14,893 nucleotides of DNA. Source: an uncultured Eubacterium sp. (lineage in GTDB: Bacteria; Bacillota; Clostridia; Lachnospirales; Lachnospiraceae). Within the stretch, counting starts at the first letter, position 1; each line of letters begins with the position of its first letter. Where the stretch lies: the NCBI GenBank assembly GCA_905236735.1, contig CAJOOU010000027.1:1-14893 (forward strand). Direction: 5' to 3'. The notes under the pieces were generated by a model. That model worked only from the letters and a program-made list of their open reading frames with translations. It was not told the origin of the DNA and made no database searches. Shown one piece after another: positions 7,470 to 14,759 of this stretch. The translations under genes were made by a program, and so were the position numbers.

Positions 7470-7730
7470 TTACGCAAGTCCTTCTTCAAGCAGCTTTGCT
7501 ATGGCCTCAAGCGCTTCTTCCTCGTCCTCCCCGTCACAGATAAGGTCTATTTCATCCTTGTCCTTTATACATGCTCCAAGTATATTAAGCATACTTTTTG
7601 CATTGGCATTGCCGCCGTAATAATCAAATGTAATCTTGCTTTTGAACTCAACTGCCGCCTTGCATATTATACCTGCCGGCTGTACCTGCAGTCCGATGGG
7701 GCAGTTGACCGTAATTTTTTTGCTAACCAT
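7470..7730 (-). CDS. Crh-like HPr family protein lacking His15
   Basis: This 86-residue protein has the whole HPr fold length and motifs, but the phosphocarrier signature GLHARPA reads GLQVQPA. Counting from the ATG at 7730, position 15 is Gln instead of the PEP/EI-phosphorylated His, and position 17 is Gln instead of Arg. The regulatory Ser46 is kept in the context ANAKSMLNIL. Gln15 with Ser46 is the hallmark of Crh, which cannot carry phosphate to sugars but can be phosphorylated by HPr kinase and assist CcpA-type catabolite control. The ATG at 7730 is chosen because AAAGGA is about 9 bases upstream, whereas the in-frame GTG at 7736 is too close to it. It lies 22 bp after glmM. The Arg17 loss makes a diverged function possible. 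Confidence 0.88.
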   Translation of the reverse strand: MVSKKITVNCPIGLQVQPAGIICKAAVEFKSKITFDYYGGNANAKSMLNILGACIKDKDEIDLICDGEDEEEALEAIAKLLEEGLA

Positions 7731-7752
7731 TTTCACTAATCCTTTTCATAAA

Positions 7753-9105
7753 CTACCGGTTAAGGGTGGTGCTGATAAGCTCGGCAAGGGTGCCTGCAGC
7801 ATCCTCTATAAGCTTTTGGTCTTTTCCCTCTATCATAACCCTTACCAAAGGTTCGGTGCCTGATGGCCTTATAAGCACCCTGCCTTCTCCGGCAAAATCA
7901 TTTTCAAGTTTTTTTATTGCTTCCGCTATCTCCGGATAGTCCATATAGCTGTCTTTTTTGTCTGTAGGTACCTTGGCATTTACAAGGGCCTGTGGGAGCA
8001 CCTCCATTACAGAAGCCAGCTGTGAGAGCTTTTTGCCGCTTGATACCACAGCCTCCAGAAGATGAAGCGCACTCAGAAGTCCGTCTCCCGTCGTATTTTC
8101 ATCAAGGAAGATGATATGTCCGGACTGCTCTCCGCCTATGCTTGCGCCTATTTCAAGCATCTTCTCCAGAACATATCTGTCTCCCACCTTTGTTTTTTCA
8201 AGAGTTATACCCTTTTCCTCAGCCATTATCCAGAATCCAAGGTTACTCATTACCGTGGTAACTATTGTATTTTGTTTGAGTTTTCCTCTTTCCTTTAGTC
8301 TAAGACCGCAGATTGCCATAAGCTTGTCTCCGTCCACAAGCTCACCGTTTTCGTCCACTGCAAGCAGGCGGTCAGCATCTCCGTCAAATGCAAGTCCCAG
8401 ATCCGCCTTCTCCTTAACGACTCTTTCTTTCAGTTCCTCCATATGGGTCGAGCCGCAGTCTTTGTTAATATTGATGCCGTCCGGCCTGGTGTGTATTGCC
8501 ACAAGCTCGGCTCCGAGTATATTAAGCGCAGATACCGCCGTCTGGTACGAGGCTCCCTCAGCGCAGTCTATGACTATCTTAAGTCCCGAAAGGTCAACAG
8601 GCACAGTGGATGTAACAAACTCCACATAATCTTCGACAGCATCCTCTTTGTGACTGATGCGTCCTATCCCGGCTCCTGCCGGCCTGTTTACGCCCTCCAT
8701 ATTTCTGTTAATATAACCCTCTATCTCATCCTCAAGTTCATCGGAAAGCTTAAATCCATTACCATTGAAAAACTTGATGCCGTTAAACTCCATCGGATTA
8801 TGTGATGCCGAAATTACAACTCCCGCATCAGCCTTTGAACTCTTTGTAAGATAAGCAATAGCCGGAGTAGGTACCACACCTACATATACCGCATTTGCCC
8901 CCACCGAACAGATGCCGGCCATCAGGGCATAAGAAAGCATTTCACCGGATATTCTCGTATCACATCCCACAAGTATGGTGGGCTGATGTGAGTTTTCTTT
9001 GGTGAGTACGTAGGCTCCCGCCTGTCCGAGCTTCATGGCAAGCTCCGGGGTAAGTTCCTTGTTTGCCACTCCCCTCACTCCGTCAGTTCCAAATAATCTA
9101 GCCAT
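7753..9105 (-). CDS. glmM: Phosphoglucosamine mutase
   Basis: This 450-residue protein is full length for GlmM, which interconverts glucosamine-6-phosphate and glucosamine-1-phosphate in the cytoplasmic route to UDP-GlcNAc. The N-terminus LFGTDGVRG (4-12) is typical. The phosphoserine loop SASHNP places the active serine at 101, the metal-binding loop is DGDADR (241-246), the sugar-binding loop is GEQSGH (325-330), and the phosphate-binding loop is RPSGTEP (413-419). The ATG follows a GAGGT ribosome binding site 12 bp after cdaR. The order cdaA-cdaR-glmM is a conserved Bacillota arrangement in which GlmM binds and can inhibit the diadenylate cyclase. Here the operon continues into crh-like and polysaccharide genes, so this enzyme may also supply amino-sugar precursor to the glycan encoded downstream. 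Confidence 0.97.
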   Translation of the reverse strand: MARLFGTDGVRGVANKELTPELAMKLGQAGAYVLTKENSHQPTILVGCDTRISGEMLSYALMAGICSVGANAVYVGVVPTPAIAYLTKSSKADAGVVISASHNPMEFNGIKFFNGNGFKLSDELEDEIEGYINRNMEGVNRPAGAGIGRISHKEDAVEDYVEFVTSTVPVDLSGLKIVIDCAEGASYQTAVSALNILGAELVAIHTRPDGININKDCGSTHMEELKERVVKEKADLGLAFDGDADRLLAVDENGELVDGDKLMAICGLRLKERGKLKQNTIVTTVMSNLGFWIMAEEKGITLEKTKVGDRYVLEKMLEIGASIGGEQSGHIIFLDENTTGDGLLSALHLLEAVVSSGKKLSQLASVMEVLPQALVNAKVPTDKKDSYMDYPEIAEAIKKLENDFAGEGRVLIRPSGTEPLVRVMIEGKDQKLIEDAAGTLAELISTTLNR

Positions 9106-9117
9106 TTATTTTAACCT

Positions 9118-10380
9118 CTATTCATCATCATTATTGTCTGAGTCCGATGTGATTTCCACAGTCACCGTTACCGTCTGTGACAGTTCGGCTCCGTCAGGTA
9201 GCTTAACGCTTACCGTCACGGTATGAACCCCTTCATCATAATCACTCAAATCCACAGATGCCGTAATGTCTCCGGCATCCATACTGCTTATAACATCTTC
9301 GGCCGCCGTTACCTTTACGCTCACAGACGACTGACTGAAACTGCACTCATATCCGCCGGAAAGTCCGTTAACATCAATATCCGCGGTATCTATGGTAAAT
9401 GTTTTTTCTTCGTAAGGTTCAATCGTTATTGTAACCGTCACCTCTTCGGGTTCCCCATCGGCCAGACTTACTCCGTCCGGCAGAAAATCAGCAAGCTTTA
9501 CCGTCTTTGTTACCGTGGCTGACTCACCCTCAACATTAAGCACACTTCCGGATATGGAAATGTATTCAAGATTTTCAATATCTTCTTCTGCGCCCAGTAC
9601 ATTTACCGTGCTTACATTTCCCTGTATATTTACAACCTCATATCCGCTCGCCGGACTGCCTTCGGCTCTGAAACTCAGCGCCACACTCTTTTGCTGGGCC
9701 AGTACAACGGATATCCTGACGCTGTCCTGACTTAAAGAAAGCCTGTCGGTGCCTATGGTCTGGCCTGTTTCATCATACAAAAGCACATCTGCACTTATAA
9801 TCGTACTTGTGGCAAGTTCCGTCACATCTACATTGGCCTGGGCATAGGCTATCTTGCTTATTACCGTCTCCGGTCCGGACACGGTAATGCTTTCCGGTTC
9901 TGCCGTAATCTTGCCGACCCGGTAGCCCTCGGCGGGCGTGCCCGAATACGAAGGCGTTACCTCCACCTCTATTTCCTCTTCGTCCTCAATATTTACCTTG
10001 AGATATTTTACTCTCGAAGAGATGGACACCTGGCTTGAGTATCTGACCGTAGTTATATATATCTGCAGTTCCTGTATTCCTTCAAGTTCGTCATCTTCAA
10101 GGTCTTTAAAGTCAGCTACAGCCTGGAAATCGGATGCCGACAGTTTGTCCATAGTCTTTCTTTTTGCCGTTACGGTAACCCTGACGCTGTCCGTGTCCTC
10201 AAGAACCTCGTATACCTTTCCGGCATCCTCTATCACATCGGCGTTTTCTATTGACACCGACACCAGAAAACTTCTTGTTATCTCCGGGTCCTCGATATTT
10301 ACCACTACCAGCCACAGCGCTGCGGCAAAGATAATGGATAATATCTTGAGGCCGATATTATTTGTCAATATCTTTATCAT
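9118..10380 (-). CDS. cdaR: YbbR-domain regulator of the diadenylate cyclase (CdaR)
   Basis: This 420-residue protein has a single N-terminal membrane anchor (about 10-28). A long extracytoplasmic region follows that is rich in beta-strand and Val/Thr and organised as about four YbbR-type repeats (roughly 40-130, 136-224, 227-318, 321-413). Phrases such as EGYRVGKI and SGYEVVNI mark equivalent positions in successive repeats. The C-terminus is acidic. CdaR binds the membrane cyclase CdaA and modulates c-di-AMP synthesis. The ATG lies 23 bp inside the end of cdaA and is preceded by AGGAGG with an 8-base spacing, so the two genes are probably translationally coupled. Overlap with cdaA and adjacency to glmM support the call. 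Confidence 0.93.
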   Translation of the reverse strand: MIKILTNNIGLKILSIIFAAALWLVVVNIEDPEITRSFLVSVSIENADVIEDAGKVYEVLEDTDSVRVTVTAKRKTMDKLSASDFQAVADFKDLEDDELEGIQELQIYITTVRYSSQVSISSRVKYLKVNIEDEEEIEVEVTPSYSGTPAEGYRVGKITAEPESITVSGPETVISKIAYAQANVDVTELATSTIISADVLLYDETGQTIGTDRLSLSQDSVRISVVLAQQKSVALSFRAEGSPASGYEVVNIQGNVSTVNVLGAEEDIENLEYISISGSVLNVEGESATVTKTVKLADFLPDGVSLADGEPEEVTVTITIEPYEEKTFTIDTADIDVNGLSGGYECSFSQSSVSVKVTAAEDVISSMDAGDITASVDLSDYDEGVHTVTVSVKLPDGAELSQTVTVTVEITSDSDNNDDE

Positions 10381-11251
10381 TTTTCGGCCTCCTTTTTATT
10401 ACGGTCCTTTTACCGGCTTCCTGTTCATCTCCAAGCAGGAATGTCTTTAGCATGGTTGTAAGTGTCTCCATGCTGACATCTGTTTGAAGCCTGCCGTCAA
10501 GAGCCACCGATATTTTGCCCGTCTCCTCTGATACAACCACGGTAAGGGAATCACTCACTTCACTTATTCCAAGCGCAGCGCGGTGCCTTGTGCCAAGGTC
10601 CTTACTTATATCCATATTTTCCGACAGCGGAAGATAACATGTCGCTGCCGCAATTCTACGGTTTCTGATAACCACCGCACCATCATGCAAGGGTGTGTTA
10701 TGTTCAAAAATATTTATTATGAGCTGCTTGCTTATTTCTGCATCTATTTCTATACCCGTCTGTATAATACCTTCAAGCAGACTGTCTTTTTCAAATACCA
10801 TAAGGGCGCCGGTCTTTACCTGCCCCATCGCAAACGAGGCATCCACCACCTCGTCCACCACCTTGAGCTTTTCTTTTCTTAATATAGATTCCTCGGTATT
10901 AAACGCAAAAAGTCTTGATACTATTTTGGTTCTTCCAAGATGCTCAAGGGCGTTTCTCAGTTCCGGCTGAAAAACAACTATCATGGCAATAACCGCCACA
11001 TTGAAAAGCTTTTCGGCCAGCCAGAGTATTGTGTTCATCTGAAATATAGCCGCCATCACAACAAAGGCCAGTATGAACACTATGCCCTTCATAAGGTTCC
11101 ATGCTTTGGTCTTTTTTATCCAGGCCATGAATTCATAAAGCAGGAAGGCAATAATTATAATCTCAACTATATCGGTTACTCCCAGATTTGCCGGGGCTGC
11201 CCAGTAGAGATATTTTTCTATGAAATTGTTAAGTCCGTCAAAAAGCTCCAT
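10358..11251 (-). CDS. cdaA: Membrane diadenylate cyclase (c-di-AMP synthase) CdaA
   Basis: This 297-residue protein has three N-terminal hydrophobic segments (about 27-45, 55-78, 83-95) followed by a cytoplasmic DAC domain. The two active-site signatures are intact: DGA at 190-192 within PLHDGAVVIR and RHR at 222-224 within LGTRHRAALG. The enzyme condenses two ATP into c-di-AMP, the Bacillota second messenger for osmolyte and potassium control and cell-wall homeostasis. A C-terminal basic tail (about 281-297) extends past the DAC domain. AGGAGG stands 4 bases before the ATG. It lies 17 bp after an unrecognised membrane-protein gene and overlaps cdaR, so all three are likely on one transcript. 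Confidence 0.97.
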   Translation of the reverse strand: MELFDGLNNFIEKYLYWAAPANLGVTDIVEIIIIAFLLYEFMAWIKKTKAWNLMKGIVFILAFVVMAAIFQMNTILWLAEKLFNVAVIAMIVVFQPELRNALEHLGRTKIVSRLFAFNTEESILRKEKLKVVDEVVDASFAMGQVKTGALMVFEKDSLLEGIIQTGIEIDAEISKQLIINIFEHNTPLHDGAVVIRNRRIAAATCYLPLSENMDISKDLGTRHRAALGISEVSDSLTVVVSEETGKISVALDGRLQTDVSMETLTTMLKTFLLGDEQEAGKRTVIKRRPKNDKDIDK

Positions 11252-11268
11252 ATTGCCTCCTTTCCTGT

Positions 11269-12228
11269 TTATTCTTCTGTTTCGTCATTAATATTCTGTA
11301 CTGTTTTTTCCTTGGTTGATACCGATACCTTCGGTACCGCCTTTACATAGTATTTATATTCCTCATCCTCGAACTGCACATATTCGGTTCTGGCATAGTC
11401 CAGGCGAAAGCTGATAAACCCGAGCAAAAACACTATTGCCGCCGAAAGGGCGCAGCCTCCGAATATTCCCACCATACCTTTGTAAAGTTCCAGGCTGTAG
11501 TTTGCCACAAGATAGGCAAGCAGTGTCACCAGTATGCCTATGCCCGCCGCCATCTGCCATGCATAATCTATCGCTATACTTCTCACCGCATAAACCACGA
11601 TAACCACAAACACCGCAAGCAGTGTCGCAAAGACAATCTCCTTGTTTTGCCCGAGCTGGGTAGTCAGCATGGCTATGACATCAGCCTCGCCCGCATCGTT
11701 CATTGTGCTTATCGACAGCAGTATGCTTTTCATACTTATCGTCACATAATAAAGAACCATTCCAAATCCCACGCCTATGGATGCGTGCGGCTTTTTGTAC
11801 ATACCCACACATACAGGGGCAATATACGGAAGACCCACTATAGCAAGCAAAAGCGTAATCTGCGTCACCACGGCATTATCAGGTATATAGGCGTAATAAA
11901 CCAACACCATTATCAAAATCACTCCGCCCATTACCGCCGCAAACTGCGGACTGCGAACAAAGAGCACTGCCACTGTACCTATGGCGCAAATCGCCGGACT
12001 TACGGCAGCCGGCAAAGCGGCACATATAAGGCCCGCCACTATAAAGCCTATCATAAGATTTCCGGTAATGCTCTGCCCGAGATATCCTATAATCATCCTG
12101 AGGCTTATAAATGTCAGCAAAAACTTAAGTACAATCCGCAAAAACTTATCATATCCGGATACAAAGCCTCTCACTTTTTCCCTAAGTTCCAATATTGTCG
12201 TCAATTTTTCCCTCTCCCTCTTTGTCAT
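11269..12228 (-). CDS. Polytopic membrane protein of unknown function upstream of cdaA
   Basis: I do not recognise this family. From the ATG at 12228 it has 319 residues with a charged cytoplasmic-type N-terminus, about nine hydrophobic membrane segments, and an acidic, Tyr-rich soluble tail (FEDEEYKYYVKAVPK, then Thr/Asp/Glu-rich residues). The start is uncertain. The ATG at 12228 has a weak ribosome binding site and overlaps the upstream gene by 47 bp; a TTG at 12204 has GAGGG 5 bases upstream and overlaps by 23 bp; ATGs at 12291 and 12306 overlap by more than 100 bp. It lies 17 bp before cdaA in the same transcript, so a membrane role linked to c-di-AMP, osmotic or envelope control is possible, but only by association. 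No catalytic motif was seen. Confidence 0.8.
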   Translation of the reverse strand: MTKREREKLTTILELREKVRGFVSGYDKFLRIVLKFLLTFISLRMIIGYLGQSITGNLMIGFIVAGLICAALPAAVSPAICAIGTVAVLFVRSPQFAAVMGGVILIMVLVYYAYIPDNAVVTQITLLLAIVGLPYIAPVCVGMYKKPHASIGVGFGMVLYYVTISMKSILLSISTMNDAGEADVIAMLTTQLGQNKEIVFATLLAVFVVIVVYAVRSIAIDYAWQMAAGIGILVTLLAYLVANYSLELYKGMVGIFGGCALSAAIVFLLGFISFRLDYARTEYVQFEDEEYKYYVKAVPKVSVSTKEKTVQNINDETEE

Positions 12229-12595
12229 AAAGCCGCTCAAGTTCTTTAAGCTTCTTCCGGTAATCCTCCGCCGTCTTGGATATGGCATCATATCTCTTCC
12301 TTGCATAAATATATACGATTACCAGCATAACAATAAGGTACAGAAAATAGCACGCAAAAACCCACGCTGCTGCCGTTTCCACTTTAAACGAAGCACCGCC
12401 GGTTTCATTTTGCATATAAACTATTGCAGCAGCCGTAATCAGATAAGCTATGCTCGACATCAGAAACGCCTGAAAAAGTTTTACCGAAACATAATCCCTT
12501 CTCTTGTACTTGGTCTTCATTTCGATTTCTCTTTCGTGCGCCTGCTCAAATGCCGAAAGCTTCGTCATTACTGCCGTCTTGTCTTCTCGCACCAT
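12182..12595 (-). CDS. Small membrane protein of unknown function, first gene of the cda operon
   Basis: This 137-residue protein belongs to no family I can name. It has a charged N-terminus (about 1-37), two hydrophobic segments (about 43-60 and 73-96) joined by a short loop, and a charged helical tail (about 98-130) rich in Lys, Glu and Leu that could form a coiled coil. This predicts a hairpin in the membrane with both ends in the cytoplasm. The ATG at 12595 follows an AAGG ribosome binding site about 8 bases upstream and a promoter about 37 bases upstream, which makes it the first gene of the cda-glmM-polysaccharide string. The end overlaps the next gene, indicating coupled translation. 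The gene looks real from its position and composition; its function is unknown. Confidence 0.78.
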   Translation of the reverse strand: MVREDKTAVMTKLSAFEQAHEREIEMKTKYKRRDYVSVKLFQAFLMSSIAYLITAAAIVYMQNETGGASFKVETAAAWVFACYFLYLIVMLVIVYIYARKRYDAISKTAEDYRKKLKELERLYDKEGEGKIDDNIGT

Positions 12596-12631
12596 ATTAC
12601 TTGTACCTTATATACATAATTTTTCAAGATA

Positions 12632-12660
12632 ATTCTACCACAAAGCAACATGTAATGCAA
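12632..12660 (-). promoter_or_regulatory. Candidate promoter of the cda-glmM-polysaccharide gene string
   Basis: Read on the minus strand, TTGCAT (12655-12660) is followed by a 17-base spacer and TAGAAT (12632-12637). A TG one base before the -10 box gives an extended -10. The predicted transcript starts near 12625, about 30 bases before the ATG at 12595. It is the only gap of substance on the upstream side of the string and lies just past the terminator of the preceding operon. The -35 box is a weak match, so the extended -10 carries most of the support. Confidence 0.55.
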
Positions 12661-12734
12661 AATAGAGTTTCGCTTGTGCCGCTCATGCACGCTCATGGAG
12701 CATTTTGGGCCTTACAGGAAATTTCATATAAGAC

Positions 12735-12768
12735 AAAAAGCACCACCTGCGTCTGCAGATGGCGCTTT
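12735..12768 (-). terminator. Intrinsic terminator after the yvyF-like gene
   Basis: On the minus strand an 11-bp stem (12755-12765 with 12740-12750, two G-U pairs) closes a 4-base loop. It is flanked by A residues before and a run of five T after, which can extend the stem by A-U pairs. It starts 9 bases downstream of the stop codon of the zinc-ribbon gene. This is a textbook Rho-independent terminator and separates the comF-yvyF operon from the cda operon. Confidence 0.9.
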
Positions 12769-12776
12769 ATCTCATT

Positions 12777-13190
12777 TTAGTTCTCCAGGAATCTCATCCT
12801 GTTTTTCGTATCGTGTCTGTCAGGTTTCTTAGGCGCTTCCGGCTTCTTGTTAAGACCGAAAGCATTATTCAAACTATCGGTCATGCCCGTTGCGCATGCC
12901 TGACAGAATCTTCCGCTCCTTATCGGAGCTCCGCATTTTTCACACTCGATAGTGATAGCAGAATCCTCAGAAAAAACAAGTCTTTCTTCTCTGACCCATT
13001 TCTTTATCTGCTTGGTTGTTACATCGCACTCTTTGGCAATCTCTTCAAATCCTGCCTTTCCGTGCTCCTGTACATATTCTTTTACTTCCTGAAATTTATC
13101 CTCAAGTTTTTCTTTACATCTCGGACAGATTTTTTCTCCGCCGATGTAGTTAAAAAGTGACCCACAGCTTTTGCAATTCATTACATCCAT
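12777..13190 (-). CDS. Zinc-ribbon protein of the flagellar-operon YvyF/TIGR03826 type
   Basis: This 137-residue protein has CXXC pairs at 6/9 and 22/25, then a helix-turn-helix-like middle (about 44-72, with AKECDVTTKQIKKWVREERL resembling a MerR-type helix pair), and a second zinc ribbon with CXXC pairs at 83/86 and 96/99. The tail is basic and Pro/Lys-rich. This layout matches YvyF of Bacillus, a protein of unsettled function encoded between comF genes and flagellar genes such as flgM. Here too it directly follows a comF homologue (15 bp), with a strong AGGAGG site 7 bases before the ATG. No flagellar gene follows, because a terminator comes next. A regulatory DNA- or protein-binding role is plausible but unproven. 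Confidence 0.82.
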   Translation of the reverse strand: MDVMNCKSCGSLFNYIGGEKICPRCKEKLEDKFQEVKEYVQEHGKAGFEEIAKECDVTTKQIKKWVREERLVFSEDSAITIECEKCGAPIRSGRFCQACATGMTDSLNNAFGLNKKPEAPKKPDRHDTKNRMRFLEN

Positions 13191-13205
13191 AATCGTTCCT
13201 CCTAA

Positions 13206-13946
13206 TCATTTATGTTCTGCGCTTTGCGCAGCTACTTTGCCTGTGCACATGCATAATACATATACATTTCCCACTCCGGCTCCGCGTAAGGTCTTTGCCA
13301 CCGCGTCCGCCGTGCTGCCCGTAGTATAAATATCATCCACGACAAGAATGCTTTTTAATTGTACATCATCACACATAATTTTAAAAGCGTTTTTTAAATT
13401 ATTTTTTCTTTCCACTGCCGAAAGCTCTTTTTGCGGCTTTGTATTATGTGTTTTTACAATAATATCATTTCTGACCGGAATTTGTGTTACAGCCGATAAC
13501 TCTTTAGCAATAAGAAGCGACTGATTATAGCCTCTTTCTCTTTCCCGTTTTTTATGCATCGGCACCGGCACAATAGCTTCGGGCGCCGCCTCTTTTATCC
13601 AGCCTTCAAGCGCCTGTGCTGCCTCCTTTGAAAAGAACGGCGCATAATCCTTTCTGTTGCAGAATTTAAAGCGGTAAAGCGCTTCTTTTATTTCTCCTTC
13701 AAGCATCCACACTGCTCTCGCCTGCGTAAACGACTTTGCTGCCCTTTGGCAGTCCGGGCACAGCCCCCTTGCCGCGCCTACCGGTTTACCGCATTTTTCG
13801 CACACCTTGCCTTTTATATAGGGCAGTGCGCTTTTACACGCCGGGCAGATGAGCTGCCTATTATCTGCTATACAGTCGCAAACAGGGCACCTCGGCGGAA
13901 ACAAAAGCCCAAGCGCCCCATCTGTTATCCTCTTTATTATCCCCAA
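13206..13946 (-). CDS. ComF family phosphoribosyltransferase-fold protein
   Basis: This 246-residue protein has an N-terminal double zinc finger (Cys20/23/34/37 and Cys49/52/63/66) followed by a phosphoribosyltransferase domain with the PRPP loop VVDDIYTTGST (202-212) and the ComF motif KKRERERGYNQS (132-143). ComFC in competent Gram-positives acts with the helicase ComFA in DNA uptake; homologues in other bacteria (GntX, for example) have less certain roles. The start is a TTG at 13946 preceded by AAGGGGGAG, 18 bp after the ABC ATPase gene; no in-frame ATG nearby is better placed. No comFA is in the window. Near the 3' end the coding sequence holds a 6-bp GC-rich perfect inverted repeat. Confidence 0.92.
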   Translation of the reverse strand: MGIIKRITDGALGLLFPPRCPVCDCIADNRQLICPACKSALPYIKGKVCEKCGKPVGAARGLCPDCQRAAKSFTQARAVWMLEGEIKEALYRFKFCNRKDYAPFFSKEAAQALEGWIKEAAPEAIVPVPMHKKRERERGYNQSLLIAKELSAVTQIPVRNDIIVKTHNTKPQKELSAVERKNNLKNAFKIMCDDVQLKSILVVDDIYTTGSTADAVAKTLRGAGVGNVYVLCMCTGKVAAQSAEHK

Positions 13947-13964
13947 ACTTCTCCCCCTTTTCTT

Positions 13965-14759
13965 TTACGACAATATCATTCTGTCGTTTGCAAACTCCTC
14001 TCCGCTGACCTCTTCGAATTTAAGAAGAAGGTCTTCAACGGTAAGTTTCTTTTTCTCCTCAGCGCCTATATCCAGAATAATGCGTCCCTCGTGCATCATT
14101 ATAAGCCTGTTGCCATGATTTATCGCATCCCTCATATTATGAGTTACCATCATTGCTGTAAGATTATTCTCTTTAATTATCCTGTCGGTTATCTCAAGCA
14201 CCTTTGCCGCCGTCTTCGGGTCAAGCGCTGCCGTATGCTCGTCCAAAAGCAAAAGCTTCGGATGCTCAAGCGTTGCCATAAGAAGGGTAAGAGCCTGTCT
14301 CTGTCCTCCGGATAAAAGCCCGACCTTCGATGTCATCCTGTCTTCAAGACCAAGGTCAAGTATTTTGAGAAGCTCTCTGTATCTTTGCCTCTCCTTTGCA
14401 TGAATGCCCCAGGACAGTCCCCTGCCTTTTCCGCGTCTCGCTGCAAGCGCAAGGTTCTCATCAATCTGCATTGTAGCAGCAGTACCCGTCATAGGATCCT
14501 GAAATACCCTTCCGAGATATCTGGCTCTCTTATGCTCCGGAAGTCCTGTCACATCAACGCCTCCGAGGATAATGCTTCCGTCATCCACCGGCCATACGCC
14601 TGCAATGGCATTTAATGTCGTTGACTTTCCGGCTCCGTTACCGCCAATTATAGTAACAAAATCTCCTTCATTTAAATGAAGTTCAACTCCGGCCAGAGCC
14701 ACCTTTTCATTTATAGTGCCCGGATTAAAGGTCTTTTTTATATTATTAAGATGCAGCAT
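13965..14759 (-). CDS. ABC importer ATP-binding protein (COG1101/TrpXYZ-like)
   Basis: This 264-residue ATPase has Walker A GGNGAGKST (39-47), the Q-loop at FQDPMTGTAATMQIDENL (86-103), signature LSGGQRQ (149-155), Walker B LLLLDEH (169-175) and switch His207. The phrases GRVFQDPMTGTAATMQIDEN and RRGKGRGLSWGI are typical of the ATPase that works with a branched-chain-amino-acid-like permease and a lipoprotein binder (COG4120/COG2984), systems linked in some species to tryptophan or tyrosine uptake. The ATG follows AAGGGGG with 7-base spacing and overlaps the 3' end of the permease gene by 14 bp, so the two are coupled. The binding protein would lie beyond the window. The substrate is unknown here. 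Confidence 0.92.
   Translation of the reverse strand: MLHLNNIKKTFNPGTINEKVALAGVELHLNEGDFVTIIGGNGAGKSTTLNAIAGVWPVDDGSIILGGVDVTGLPEHKRARYLGRVFQDPMTGTAATMQIDENLALAARRGKGRGLSWGIHAKERQRYRELLKILDLGLEDRMTSKVGLLSGGQRQALTLLMATLEHPKLLLLDEHTAALDPKTAAKVLEITDRIIKENNLTAMMVTHNMRDAINHGNRLIMMHEGRIILDIGAEEKKKLTVEDLLLKFEEVSGEEFANDRMILS

Noticed and set aside
7731..7736. GTG start for the Crh-like gene adding two residues
   Set aside because: The ribosome binding site is only about three bases from this GTG, and the ATG at 7730 puts Gln and Ser exactly at HPr positions 15 and 46.
9118..10380. Repetitive Val/Thr-rich sequence in CdaR as a possible tandem DNA repeat
   Set aside because: The similarity is at protein level between YbbR repeats; the DNA shows no exact tandem units.
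11647..12619. Long plus-strand open frames of 200 and 212 codons
   Set aside because: They are antisense to the two membrane-protein genes, overlap each other in different frames and are rich in His/Tyr/Arg as expected from shadows of hydrophobic coding sequence.
12663..12710. Short repeats of GCTCATG and a small inverted repeat between the terminator and the cda promoter
   Set aside because: The stem is only about four base pairs and the repeats are too short to support an operator or riboswitch; no known riboswitch pattern was recognised.
13217..13231. Perfect 6-bp GC-rich hairpin as a terminator after comF
   Set aside because: It lies inside the comF coding sequence, has no following T run, and the next gene has a strong ribosome binding site 15 bp after comF, so read-through is expected.
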